DNA of 54,001 bases from Lentisphaeria bacterium (GTDB taxonomy: Bacteria; Verrucomicrobiota; Lentisphaeria; Victivallales; Victivallaceae): positions 1 through 54,001 of the forward strand of contig JAFTUS010000147.1 in NCBI GenBank assembly GCA_017466125.1. The letters run 5' to 3'. This document shows positions 36,937-46,141 of this stretch, one piece after another. The notes beneath the pieces were generated by a model. It searched no databases. It was not told the origin of the DNA and worked only from the letters and a program-made list of their open reading frames with translations. The position numbers and the translations under genes are program-made. Numbering within the stretch: position 1 is the stretch's first letter; each line of letters begins with the position of its first letter.

Positions 36937-37944
36937 TTACTTGTTTTGCAGAAATGCAACCGAACCGGCATCTTTGAAAACCGGATGGAATACGATGTTT
37001 TGTACCGGTTTGCCCTCTATTCTGTCTGCCAGAGTCTTCACCGTGGCATCCGCCATGCTTTCCAGCGGCCAGCCGATCGTTGAGAGAGGCGGAACGAAGT
37101 TTGAAGAAAAATTATCCATTTCCTGAACCAGCAAAGAGAAATCATCCGGAATGAAAAGCCGTTTCTGATATGCCCAGCGCAGAAGGGTGTCGGGCAATCC
37201 CCGTCCTTCCGGCACAAAGAACGCGGTCACTTTATTTTGAAATGCTCTCTCCATTAAAGGGTAAAGTTGTTCGGCATAGTTTTTTTCACCGTCGATGGGC
37301 AGATTTTCCACAACACCGGATTTGGCGAATGTTTCGTTGAAAGCGTTGTACAGCCGCAGTTTCGGCTCCTGATTGCAGCAGGAGGAGAAGTAGACCATGC
37401 CGACTTTGCGGTGTCCCCGTTCCTGTAAGATCTGCGCCGCAAGTTTGCCGAATTCCGCAAAGGGCAAAGTGACATCAGAGAGCATGGAGCCTTCACGGGA
37501 AAAAATCACCGACGGAATGCCTTTGCACCGCCGCAGAAGATCGACACTGTGGATAAAACTGTGCAGATTGATGATGCCCGCAAGTTGGGGGTCTTTGGCA
37601 ATATTGCCCAAAATCGGCAGAAGTCCCTTGGCGCGGATCTCCTGCGGAATACAGCAGTTACGGCAGAAGTATCCGTATTTATGGATCGCTTTGAGCCAGA
37701 CTTCATAAATATTGGCGTTTCCCTGGGTGATAAGGGCGATCCAGCGGCGCGGGGGAAGTTCGTGACAGCCGTAGGGGTGATAATTGAGTTTTTCGATCGC
37801 CTTATAGACTTTTTTCTGCAGTTCCTCACTGATGGAGTGGGTACGGTTGATGACAAAAGATACTGCCGTTACAGAACAGCCCGCTTCACGTGCAACATCT
37901 TTCAATGTTATTTTCTTTTTCCGGATGTAGATCCCTTTTCCCAT
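36937..37944 (-). CDS. LacI-family transcriptional regulator
   Basis: A 335-aa regulator. ITLKDVAREAGCSVTAVSFV is the LacI helix-turn-helix, followed by the hinge (KAIEKLNYHPYG) and a sugar-binding-type effector domain. GGAGAAC precedes the ATG. It is upstream of the prepilin/GH39-like/small secreted gene set and likely controls it in response to a sugar. Confidence 0.93.
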   Translation of the reverse strand: MGKGIYIRKKKITLKDVAREAGCSVTAVSFVINRTHSISEELQKKVYKAIEKLNYHPYGCHELPPRRWIALITQGNANIYEVWLKAIHKYGYFCRNCCIPQEIRAKGLLPILGNIAKDPQLAGIINLHSFIHSVDLLRRCKGIPSVIFSREGSMLSDVTLPFAEFGKLAAQILQERGHRKVGMVYFSSCCNQEPKLRLYNAFNETFAKSGVVENLPIDGEKNYAEQLYPLMERAFQNKVTAFFVPEGRGLPDTLLRWAYQKRLFIPDDFSLLVQEMDNFSSNFVPPLSTIGWPLESMADATVKTLADRIEGKPVQNIVFHPVFKDAGSVAFLQNK

Positions 37945-37960
37945 AACCGTTCTCCTGTCA

Positions 37961-37998
37961 AAAAACGGGCTGCCGCACTATCTTTGCAACAGCCCGTT
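37961..37998 (-). terminator. rho-independent terminator after the parvulin gene
   Basis: On the minus strand AACGGGCTG pairs with CAGCCCGTT (9 bp, 17-nt loop), followed by TTTTT, 18 nt after the parvulin stop. Confidence 0.8.
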
Positions 37999-38015
37999 GT
38001 TTCTATGTTCAGGAA

Positions 38016-39152
38016 TTACATTCCCTGCGGCATACCCTGGGGCATCGCCAGTTTGAATTCGACTTTGTTGGCTTTCATCAGTTGAGCCATGTAATCGGCA
38101 ATGGCTTTCTGCTGAGCCTGACCGTTGAGATAGGCTTCGATGCTTGCCTTGGCTTTGTCAAAGGGTTCGGTGGCGGCGGGAATGACCGCATCCAGACGGA
38201 TCAGGTGATAGCCGTACTGGGTCTTGACCGGGCCGACGATCTTGCCTTTGGTGTCGATTGCAGCGGCGGCATCTTCAAACTCTTTGACCATTACGCCCTG
38301 ACCTTTGGGGAAGGGCTGAAGTTTTCCGCCTTGAGCCTTGCTGGGGCAGGCACTTTCTTTCTTGGCGATCTCTTCAAATTTGGCAGGTGTTTTCTGCAGT
38401 TCTTTGTAAGCGGCAATGGCTTTTTCCAAAGCGGCTTTGTCGGCGGCGGCTTTGTCTTTTGCCTTTTCGTCAGCGACAAAGAGGATGTGAGAGACCTGAA
38501 GCATTTCCGGACGTTTGAACTGATTGATGTTCTTGTCGTAGAAGGCTTTTGCTTCGGCATCGGTCACTTTTTTGACTTTGCTGATGATATTCTTTTCAAG
38601 GAACATCCGCAGAGCAAACTGTTTCTGGAGCTGGGGATTGGATGCCATCTCCTGAATTCGCTTGTCGAGGGTGGTGTTCTGCATCTTGAACTGCTGTTCC
38701 AGCATGGCGCGCTGTTCTTTGGTCATGCTTTCGAGTTCTTTGCGCAGTTCGGCTTCCACCATTTGTGCAGTGACTTTGATATTGCTTTTTGCGATCTCTT
38801 TTTCCATGAGCTGCTGTTCGACCATGCCGCGGACGATGCCGGGAGCCATCTGCTTGAGCAGATCAGCAGTGAACATGGGCGGGATATTCCCGTCGGGCAT
38901 CTGGGATCTCAGGAATGTTTCCACATCCTTGCGGGTAATGTTTTTGCCATCCACAACAGCGACCACGGCGGGCAGGGCCTCCCAGATCGCAGGAGATGCC
39001 TGCTGCGGGGCTGGTTTTGCCGCCGGAGCGGGTTTCGCCGTCTGTGCCGTTGCGGGCGGAGCCGCTTTGGCTGACGGTGCTTTGGGGGCGGCAGATGCAC
39101 TGCACATCAGACCGATCGACAGGATCGGCAACATCCATTTTGTTGTTTTCAT
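38016..39152 (-). CDS. periplasmic parvulin-type peptidyl-prolyl isomerase (SurA/PrsA-like)
   Basis: A 378-aa protein with a signal peptide (MKTTKWMLPILSIGLMCSASA) and an Ala/Pro/Lys-rich linker to about residue 50. SurA_N-like helices follow, then a parvulin domain from ~residue 220 (LQVSHILFVADE, GGKLQPFPKGQGVM, VGPVKTQYGYHLIRL). It ends with two MPQGM-like repeats. It helps fold exported proteins. AGGAGG precedes the ATG. Confidence 0.9.
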   Translation of the reverse strand: MKTTKWMLPILSIGLMCSASAAPKAPSAKAAPPATAQTAKPAPAAKPAPQQASPAIWEALPAVVAVVDGKNITRKDVETFLRSQMPDGNIPPMFTADLLKQMAPGIVRGMVEQQLMEKEIAKSNIKVTAQMVEAELRKELESMTKEQRAMLEQQFKMQNTTLDKRIQEMASNPQLQKQFALRMFLEKNIISKVKKVTDAEAKAFYDKNINQFKRPEMLQVSHILFVADEKAKDKAAADKAALEKAIAAYKELQKTPAKFEEIAKKESACPSKAQGGKLQPFPKGQGVMVKEFEDAAAAIDTKGKIVGPVKTQYGYHLIRLDAVIPAATEPFDKAKASIEAYLNGQAQQKAIADYMAQLMKANKVEFKLAMPQGMPQGM

Positions 39153-39238
39153 AACGCATTCCTCCTTTTTTGTTTAGGGTTCTGAAACAACGTCATCACA
39201 TTATATAACACTATTTAATGTATATTTCAAATGCAAAA

Positions 39239-40690
39239 TCAGAAATCTTTGTGATTTTTTGCAATTTTCAGCAGTAAAGCCTGTAAAAATGTATAAAAAC
39301 GCGTGACGGAGGCGATTTCCAGTTTTTCGGCGGGACTGTGCGGATCGGTCAGGGTCGGGCCGAAGGAGATCATATCCAGACTGCCCGCCCGTTCCTGAAT
39401 GATGCCGCATTCCAGACCGGCGTGGATCACCTTTACTTCCGGTGATTTGCCGAACGTTTCCTGATAAACTGTTTTGCTGAGTTCTGCAATGACTGAATTG
39501 CGTGAAGGCGTCCAGCCGGAGTAGATGCTGCCGACGGCACACTCCCCGCCGGCGGCACGGCAGCGGGCGATCAGTTCGGCGGTCAGTTGCTCCCGTTCCG
39601 CATTGGCAAAACTGCGCTGACTGCTCCGCACATGCAGAAATCCGTAGCGCATACTCCATGCCGCCAGATTGGAACTTGTGCGCACGGCGTTGAATGTCTC
39701 ATCAAAAGCGATCACGCCGTTGGGCAGTGAACTCAGGCAGTTCAGGATCGTTTGCTGTTTTTCCGTCTGCCATACCGACAGCGGTGTTTCGCAGGGTGTT
39801 ACTGTTATTTCAAAAGCGGGCGGGGCGTCAAACTCCTGTTTCAACTGCTCCTGAAAACGGAGTGCGGCGGCTTTCAATGCTTCCGTATCCTGACAGACGG
39901 CGGAGACGGCGGCTTCGCGGGGAATGACATTATCCAGATCGCCGCCGCTGACATCGGCAAGATGAAGTCCCGGCTGTTCCGCCAGAAAACGGCACAGATA
40001 AGCGAGCGCATTGCCGCGGCGGTCGGCGATGTTACAGCCGGAATGACCGCCTGAAAGACCGCTGAGCGTGATTTTTACCCCCTCTGAATGGGCGGGAGGC
40101 TCTGCACTGCCGGGGTCAAACTTCAGTTCCAGACGTGCGCCCCCCGCACAGCCGACGTAAAAGATGCCCTCTTCTTCGGAGTCCAGATTGAGCAGAAAAT
40201 CTCCTTTGAGAAATGCCGCTGACAATGCTCCCGCTCCGGTCAGGCCCGTCTCTTCCTCCACGGTGAATACCGCCGCCAGCGGTCCGCAGCGGAACTCTTT
40301 ATCGAAAAGAAGTGCAAGTGCCGCAGCAATTCCGATGCCGTCGTCACTGCCGAGTGTGGTGCGTTTCGCCGCCCGCACCCAGCCGTTTTCCTCTTTCAAT
40401 TCAATGGAGTCGGTCAGGAAGTTGAATGTTTCGCCTTCCTCCGATTGCGGAACCATATCCAGATGTGCCTGCAAAATGGTCAGAGGGGCATTTTCAAATC
40501 CGGGGGAGGCGGGGCGGTCGATGCGGATATTGCCGACTTCGTCACGGCGGACTTTCAAGCCGTTGGCTTTGGATTGCCGGATGATCCAATCGCCCAGTTG
40601 CTTTTCAAATCCGGAGGGGTGGGGGATCTGACAGATCGTTTCAAAGAGCTGCCAGACACGTTCTGTTTCATGCGGTACAGTAAAATTCAT
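39239..40690 (-). CDS. pepD: cytosol aminopeptidase-like dipeptidase PepD (M20)
   Basis: A 483-aa metallopeptidase hydrolysing Xaa-His and other dipeptides. LQAHLDMVPQ holds the metal His and Asp, TLGSDDGIGIAAALALL the bridging Asp, and FTVEEETGLTGAG the catalytic and metal Glu. HSGCNI marks the lid/dimerisation region. A longer in-frame reading to 40993 lacks a ribosome-binding site, whereas AAGGAA precedes 40690. Confidence 0.92.
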   Translation of the reverse strand: MNFTVPHETERVWQLFETICQIPHPSGFEKQLGDWIIRQSKANGLKVRRDEVGNIRIDRPASPGFENAPLTILQAHLDMVPQSEEGETFNFLTDSIELKEENGWVRAAKRTTLGSDDGIGIAAALALLFDKEFRCGPLAAVFTVEEETGLTGAGALSAAFLKGDFLLNLDSEEEGIFYVGCAGGARLELKFDPGSAEPPAHSEGVKITLSGLSGGHSGCNIADRRGNALAYLCRFLAEQPGLHLADVSGGDLDNVIPREAAVSAVCQDTEALKAAALRFQEQLKQEFDAPPAFEITVTPCETPLSVWQTEKQQTILNCLSSLPNGVIAFDETFNAVRTSSNLAAWSMRYGFLHVRSSQRSFANAEREQLTAELIARCRAAGGECAVGSIYSGWTPSRNSVIAELSKTVYQETFGKSPEVKVIHAGLECGIIQERAGSLDMISFGPTLTDPHSPAEKLEIASVTRFYTFLQALLLKIAKNHKDF

Positions 40691-40742
40691 GATGAAATTC
40701 CTTTTTTTTACACAATATAATTTATTTTTTGACGTTTTCAAC

Positions 40743-40770
40743 TTGAAATTTGTTAAAAGAGTGATAAACT
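40743..40770 (+). promoter_or_regulatory. candidate promoter for thioredoxin-like/dsbD pair
   Basis: TTGAAA, 16-nt spacer, TAAACT, ending 32 nt before the ATG and followed by CAGGAGG. Confidence 0.45.
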
Positions 40771-40802
40771 GAAAATATAGAGAAACAAACAGGAGGTTTA
40801 CG

Positions 40803-41222
40803 ATGAAGAAATTTTTAATGACGTTGTTTGCCCTTGCCGTTTTCGGACTTTGCGGCGCAGAGATCAACTGGCTGGAAGATATGGGCAAGGCCGCTGAAGT
40901 TGCAAAAAAAGAAAAGAAACCGATACTGATCCTCTTTACCGGATCGGACTGGTGTCCGCCCTGTATGCGAATGGCAAAAGAGACCTGGAGCAATCAGCAG
41001 GTCATCGGATATGTCAACAAACATTATGTGCCGCTTCTGGTTGATATGCCGAAACGGAAACTGCTGACGCACGAACAGGCAAAGAAAAACAATCAACTTG
41101 CTGAAAAATACAAATTGCAGTTTGTTCCGACGATCATCGTCGTTGATGCGGCGGGAGAGGAAAAAGCCCGTACCGGGTTCAATACTCCGGATGATTTTCT
41201 GAAATTCCTGAAGAAGTTCTGA
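40803..41222 (+). CDS. exported thioredoxin-like protein
   Basis: A 139-aa protein with a signal peptide (MKKFLMTLFALAVFGLCGAE) and a thioredoxin fold of the DUF255/thioredoxin_7 type. The active site is DWCPPC (C51, C54) and the cis-Pro is in FVPTIIVV. It likely works in the periplasm as a reductase or disulfide carrier. The next gene, dsbD-like, begins 1 nt after its stop and would supply its electrons. Confidence 0.92.
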   Translation: MKKFLMTLFALAVFGLCGAEINWLEDMGKAAEVAKKEKKPILILFTGSDWCPPCMRMAKETWSNQQVIGYVNKHYVPLLVDMPKRKLLTHEQAKKNNQLAEKYKLQFVPTIIVVDAAGEEKARTGFNTPDDFLKFLKKF

Positions 41223-41223
41223 T

Positions 41224-42720
41224 ATGCGTTATTCTGTCATCTTTGTTGCGTTCGTCTGGTGTGCCGCACTCGTTGGCGGAGAGCCTTTCGTGTGGAAACT
41301 GCTGCCGTACCGTGACCGTGTTGCGGTGGAAGTGACGGTCGCGCCCGATCACTATTTCTACGATAATACGTTAAGTATCACCGTGACCGGGGCGGACGGC
41401 AAAACGCTCCTTCCGGCGCAAAAAGCGGCAACGACGCTTTTCAAAGATGAATTTTCCGGCGATACCGCCATTTATCCGGCGGGTGTTCACAAATGGGTTT
41501 TCAACGGTCTGCCGCCTTTTCGGGCGAAAATATCCTTTCAGGGATGCCGGAAAGGGACGGCGGCAGAACCGGCTCTCTGCATGATGCCGCAGGATATCAC
41601 GCTTGACAGCGAACTCCCGGCGGAACGGCTCGCAGGGGAGGCGGCGGAATTTGCTCTGCCGCTGGAAAAATTCAAAACCGCTGCCGTCCGTTCCGGAACG
41701 ATGACGGAGGCGGAGTTTCTGCAATTTCTCCGGCAGAAAGAAGTTTCCCCTGCAACGGCGGCAAGCCGGGGAATGGCGGCTCTGCTGCTGTTGACACTGC
41801 TTGGGGGGATCTTGCTTAACTTCACGCCCTGCGTGCTGCCGATGATCCCTATAAATCTGGCGATCATCGGGGCGAAAAATGCGGGGCGTTCTGCCGGATT
41901 TCGCCGCGGTTTGTGTTACGGGGCGGGAATGGCTGTGACCTACGGAATACTCGGTTTGGCGGTCGTGCTTGCCGGGGCGCGTTTCGGGGAGTTGAACAGT
42001 CAGAGCTGGTTCAATTTTCTGATCGCCGCGATTTTCATTGCGCTTGCATGCAGTATGTTCGGGTGGTTCAATCTGGATTTCAGCCGTTTTTCGCCTGCTC
42101 TGCGCTCGAAAATTTCGGGTTCACGGGAGGTGGTCGCCTTTGCTCTCGGCGGAGTTTCGGCACTGCTGGCGGGGGCTTGTGTGGCTCCGGTCGTGATCGG
42201 AACTCTGCTGGCGGCGGCTCAGTTTTATCAGGCGGGGCATATCGCTGCACTCGGACTGCCGTTTCTGCTCGGCGTCGGCATGGGGCTGCCGTGGCCGCTG
42301 GCGGGTGCGGGGCTTGCCGTTCTGCCGAAACCGGGGAAGTTTATGGTGCATATCAAGCACGCACTGGGGGGGATCATCCTCATTGCGGGCGGATATTATT
42401 TGTATCTCGGGTACACCCTGCTGCCGGGGAAATATGATGCTCAAGCGGAGTTTCTCCGTCTGAAAGATGCCATGGTGCGTGCCGAAGCGGACGGGAAACC
42501 GGTATTGATCGACTTCTGGGCGACATGGTGCAAAAACTGCAAGGCAATGGAGCGCGAAGTGCTTGCAAAACCCGCCGTCAAACACGCCCTTGAGGGGTTT
42601 GAAGTTGTGAAATTTCAGGCGGAAAAACCCAATGACCCCGCAACTGCCGCCCTGCTGAAAAAATGGGACATCCCCGGACTGCCCGCCTTTGTTATCCTCC
42701 GCAGAGCCGACGGGAACTGA
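41224..42720 (+). CDS. dsbD: DsbD-type thiol:disulfide interchange protein
   Basis: A 498-aa three-domain protein. Signal peptide, then the N-terminal periplasmic domain with C108 and C119; then about eight membrane segments with C203 (TPCVLP) and C319 (GACVAP); then a thioredoxin domain with WCKNC (C436, C439). It moves reducing power from cytoplasmic thioredoxin to the periplasm. The last domain ends abruptly at ...VILRRADGN; the next frame continues with thioredoxin-like residues, so a one-base frameshift near 42712 is possible. Confidence 0.93.
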   Translation: MRYSVIFVAFVWCAALVGGEPFVWKLLPYRDRVAVEVTVAPDHYFYDNTLSITVTGADGKTLLPAQKAATTLFKDEFSGDTAIYPAGVHKWVFNGLPPFRAKISFQGCRKGTAAEPALCMMPQDITLDSELPAERLAGEAAEFALPLEKFKTAAVRSGTMTEAEFLQFLRQKEVSPATAASRGMAALLLLTLLGGILLNFTPCVLPMIPINLAIIGAKNAGRSAGFRRGLCYGAGMAVTYGILGLAVVLAGARFGELNSQSWFNFLIAAIFIALACSMFGWFNLDFSRFSPALRSKISGSREVVAFALGGVSALLAGACVAPVVIGTLLAAAQFYQAGHIAALGLPFLLGVGMGLPWPLAGAGLAVLPKPGKFMVHIKHALGGIILIAGGYYLYLGYTLLPGKYDAQAEFLRLKDAMVRAEADGKPVLIDFWATWCKNCKAMEREVLAKPAVKHALEGFEVVKFQAEKPNDPATAALLKKWDIPGLPAFVILRRADGN

Positions 42721-42815
42721 CAAAATATCAATTCCCCGAAGTCAAATCCGGACTTCTGTCAGCGGCATCAACAGCCGCATCGTTAAAAAAACTCAAAATT
42801 TTTTCTTTTGTTTTC

Positions 42816-42844
42816 TTGACATTTTTCTGTTTTGGTGCTAAGGT
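42816..42844 (+). promoter_or_regulatory. promoter of the GntR/LacI-type regulator gene
   Basis: TTGACA (42816-42821), 17-nt spacer, TAAGGT. The -35 is perfect, the -10 weak, suggesting dependence on or control by a regulator. Confidence 0.55.
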
Positions 42845-42877
42845 AATGCTAAATTGAATAAAATAAAAAATTAGCAC
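42835..42877. promoter_or_regulatory. candidate operator half-sites
   Basis: GTGCTAA (42835-42841), ATGCTAAATT (42846-42855) and inverted TTAGCAC (42871-42877) overlap the -10 region, 12-54 nt before the regulator's ATG. They may be autoregulatory binding sites. Confidence 0.5.
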
Positions 42878-42888
42878 TATTTGAAAAC

Positions 42889-44052
42889 ATGGCCGCCAAT
42901 CTGTCAAATGATGTGAGAAAATATATCCTCACGCTCATTCAGCAGGGGATTTCCTCCGGGAATGACAAACTGCCGAAGGAGCGGTCGATCGCCGCCGCTC
43001 ACGGGGCGAGTTACGGCACGGTACGTCTGGTTACGCAGCAGTTGGAGGCCGAGGGCTTCATCCGCAAGGTGCGCGGCTCCGGAACCTATATCCTGCCGGA
43101 GGCGGCTCGACTTCTCCGGCAGTCCACATGGCGCAGACTCTGGTATTTCCACAGCCCCGGCACCCGCATCCGGAATCCGGAGGACTGCGAGAGCAATTTC
43201 GGCAGTTTTGTGTTGCAGGAGATCCGCAGTACGGCATCCGCCCGGAATTGGAATTTACAGGAGATCACCGTTCTTTCCAACGATCAGTTTTTAAACGGTT
43301 TGCGTCGGAATTTCTCCTCCGGCGATGCCATTCTCTATCTGCCTCCGACCGAACCTTTTACCACCCGGCAGTTGGGGGAACTTGCCCGTTATGACTCTGT
43401 TCCGCTGGTGGTCATCGACGCGGAATTCGGCGATATTACCATTTCCAACGTCACGACCGACAACCGTTTCGGCGGTATGCTTGCGGCACGTCAACTGCTT
43501 GAACAGGGGTGCCGCAGTCTGACCGTTGTTTTAAGTGAACCGCACTTGCGTCAGCAGCGTTCCCGTCTGCAGGGGTTCAAAGAACTGGCTGAACTTGCCG
43601 GAGTTCCCGTTGAAGTCATTGATTGCGCCGTTGCAGTCAACGATGACCGTATCGAAAAGGTAAAACAAACCCTGCGTCCCCGTTTTGAGGCGGGGGCGTT
43701 CCCCGAGGCGGTCTTTGTGACTTCGGATGCCGGGGCGTTCGGCTTTTTTGAACTTTGCAGAGAGTTCGGAGTTGTGCCGGGCAAAGACATTGCTCTGATC
43801 GGCTTTGACGGCGTTCCGGTCGGCAGAAAACTGAAGCCCTCTCTTGCCTCCATTGCCCAGCCGGTGCATGATATTTGCGGCAAGGTTTTTGATATTCTGG
43901 AAAACTGGAAACCCGGGACACATCCGCAGTATCAGTTATATCCGACAGTGACTTCCGGCGAAACATGCTCTCTGCCGGAACACATTGCCGGAAAACGCCC
44001 GCAGATGGTTCAACCCATCCGAAATATGATTTACAGGAGTCCTGAAAAATGA
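42889..44052 (+). CDS. GntR-headed, LacI-type sugar-binding regulator (AraR-like)
   Basis: A 387-aa regulator. Residues ~1-70 are a GntR winged helix (LPKERSIAAAHGASYGTVRL, FIRKVRGSGTYI). The rest is a LacI/periplasmic-binding-type effector domain (IALIGFDGVPVGRKLKPSL). This layout occurs in AraR and related carbohydrate regulators. Its stop overlaps the GH28 start by 4 nt, so it very likely controls the pectin-type gene set downstream. Confidence 0.92.
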   Translation: MAANLSNDVRKYILTLIQQGISSGNDKLPKERSIAAAHGASYGTVRLVTQQLEAEGFIRKVRGSGTYILPEAARLLRQSTWRRLWYFHSPGTRIRNPEDCESNFGSFVLQEIRSTASARNWNLQEITVLSNDQFLNGLRRNFSSGDAILYLPPTEPFTTRQLGELARYDSVPLVVIDAEFGDITISNVTTDNRFGGMLAARQLLEQGCRSLTVVLSEPHLRQQRSRLQGFKELAELAGVPVEVIDCAVAVNDDRIEKVKQTLRPRFEAGAFPEAVFVTSDAGAFGFFELCREFGVVPGKDIALIGFDGVPVGRKLKPSLASIAQPVHDICGKVFDILENWKPGTHPQYQLYPTVTSGETCSLPEHIAGKRPQMVQPIRNMIYRSPEK

Positions 44053-45317
44053 TGCGTGATGTACGGAAATACGGGGCAGCCGGGGACGGTGTAACGCCTG
44101 ATACCGCTGTGATCCAGCGTGCCATCGACGACGGCGGCGTGATTTTCTTCCCGCCGGGGCGTTATCTGACCGGTACGCTCTATTTGCGTGACAACACCCA
44201 TTTGTATATCGGTATGGGGGCGGAGTTGTTCGCCAGTCCGGATTTGAATGATTACAACAAAGCGGACTTCGTTCCGCAGAACGGTGCCAGTAAAGCCGAA
44301 TGTACCACCGGCGGTCACCTGATTGTGGCACATGAGTGTACCAATGTTATGATTTCCGGCGGCGGAAAAATCACCGGCAACAGTTCTGCATGGCTTACGC
44401 AACCCGATCCGTCCTGCCCGATACTGCTCAAAACCGAACTCCGTCCGGCGCAGATGCTCTGGTTCTGCGAATGTACCAATGTCCGTATCATGGATCTTGA
44501 TCTGGGCGATGCCCCTTACTGGCACTGTTTTATCTGGGGCTGCGAAGATGTGATGATACGCAATATCCGCATCCGGGGCAACCGCCGTGTGCAGAATAGT
44601 GACGGTATTGATGTGGATTGCAGTAAAAATGTTATTATTTCCGACTGCAATATCGACACTTCCGATGACTGCATTACCATGCGTGCTGTGAATTCCCGCC
44701 TGAAAACGCCCCGTGCTTGTGAAAATGTACTGGTGCAGAATTGCATTTTGCAAAGTGCCTATGCCAATACTATCCGCATCGGCGTGGGCGGCGGAGAAAT
44801 TTGCAATGTGGTCTTTGACAATCTGATGCTGCTGGGCTATCTGCGGGGCATCAAGATGAATTGCAGTTGGAATGCCGCTTCCCGCGGCGTAAATATCCAT
44901 GATATTGAATTCCGCAATATCCGTAACTTCACCCGTTGTCCTGTTACCATGCGGGGCAACAACTGTCATCTGCCCGCACCGCCCAATTCCGCCATGCACC
45001 ATATCCGTTTCAGGAACATTTCCGGAACGCTGGAGCAAAGCTGCTTTATTGAGGGCGAAAATGATTTGATTAAAGATATCTCTTTTGAGAATATCGACTT
45101 TGTCTGCCACGGTAAAGGTCCGGCACAAGACCTTTCTGCCGACGGTTTGTGGGGACATATTTCCACCGATGCGGTATTTGAACTTCACGATGTGAAAGAA
45201 CTTCTCTTCCGCAACGTAAAAATCCGCTATGCCGACGGAATTTCCGGCTGGACAACAGAGTGCCGTGCTGTCAATGCAGAAAATCTGCATTTTGAAAATT
45301 GTGATTTCCCCTTATAA
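44049..45317 (+). CDS. GH28 polygalacturonase-like protein
   Basis: A 422-aa right-handed beta-helix enzyme. The GH28 active site is seen as QNSDGIDVD (D185 region) and TSDDCI (D206, D207). The N-terminus VRKYGAAGDGVTPDTAVIQRA is the usual entry to this fold. It has no signal peptide, so it likely cuts galacturonide oligomers in the cytoplasm. It overlaps the regulator gene by ATGA. Confidence 0.9.
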   Translation: MMRDVRKYGAAGDGVTPDTAVIQRAIDDGGVIFFPPGRYLTGTLYLRDNTHLYIGMGAELFASPDLNDYNKADFVPQNGASKAECTTGGHLIVAHECTNVMISGGGKITGNSSAWLTQPDPSCPILLKTELRPAQMLWFCECTNVRIMDLDLGDAPYWHCFIWGCEDVMIRNIRIRGNRRVQNSDGIDVDCSKNVIISDCNIDTSDDCITMRAVNSRLKTPRACENVLVQNCILQSAYANTIRIGVGGGEICNVVFDNLMLLGYLRGIKMNCSWNAASRGVNIHDIEFRNIRNFTRCPVTMRGNNCHLPAPPNSAMHHIRFRNISGTLEQSCFIEGENDLIKDISFENIDFVCHGKGPAQDLSADGLWGHISTDAVFELHDVKELLFRNVKIRYADGISGWTTECRAVNAENLHFENCDFPL

Positions 45318-45363
45318 ATGATAAAATAAAAAAGTTCAACCCGAAAAAAAGGAGACCCGAAAA

Positions 45364-46125
45364 ATGAAACAGAAAAAAGCGAAAATCCGTTCCGCCCATG
45401 GGGGGGTAAAGGCATCAGCTTTTACCTTAATTGAACTCCTCGTCGTAATCGCCATAATCGCCATCCTCGCCGCCATGCTTTTGCCCGCACTCAACAAGGC
45501 GCGCGCAAAGGCAAAGACCGTTCAGTGTCTCAATAATCATAAACAAGTTGTATCCGCTCAACTCCAATACGCCGGTGATTTCAATGACCATATTACAGTG
45601 TATAACTCCGGAAACAGTTGGGCAAATCGTGTTGACAACGCTTGGTGGGCAAATTTGCTTGAGCCATACTGCCCTGTTCCCAAATGGTTGGAAAAAAAAG
45701 ACGGAAAACCCAAAACAGGCCCCATGGTCTGTCCGCTTATGACCGACTATCAACTTACTTTCGGCAGCGGCATCGGTATTCATGCTTTTGGTGATAATCA
45801 TCGCGTCTCCAATTACGCCTGGTCTGTCAAAGTCACTAAAGTAAAAAATTCTTCTTCCAATATTCTGGTTGCTGATGCGACCCGTTATCAGGCAAACGGC
45901 GAACTCAATGGAGCAAGCAATTTCGTTTGCTGGTGCTGGTTTGGCCGGTGGTTGACTGCCAATGACGACAACTATAATCTGCTGCCCCGCCATGAAACCG
46001 GCGGAACGCTTACTGATGGCAAAACCAACGCCGCCATGTTTGACGGACACGCCGAATCGCTTACCTACAAACAGTTGAATGATTCCGACTATACCGGTCA
46101 CATCACTCACTACAACGGATATTGA
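45364..46125 (+). CDS. prepilin-type protein
   Basis: A 253-aa protein with a longer, basic leader ([19 protein letters not shown]) before [27 protein letters not shown] near the C-terminus is the DG part of the prepilin motif; the His spacing is not 9. AAGGAG precedes the ATG. The DNA from the ribosome-binding site through the leader is nearly identical to that of the prepilin at 48681. It lies 16 nt before a secreted beta-helix protein gene. Confidence 0.92.
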   Translation: MKQKKAKIRSAHGGVKASAFTLIELLVVIAIIAILAAMLLPALNKARAKAKTVQCLNNHKQVVSAQLQYAGDFNDHITVYNSGNSWANRVDNAWWANLLEPYCPVPKWLEKKDGKPKTGPMVCPLMTDYQLTFGSGIGIHAFGDNHRVSNYAWSVKVTKVKNSSSNILVADATRYQANGELNGASNFVCWCWFGRWLTANDDNYNLLPRHETGGTLTDGKTNAAMFDGHAESLTYKQLNDSDYTGHITHYNGY

Positions 46126-46141
46126 TTGAGGAGTTTAATAT

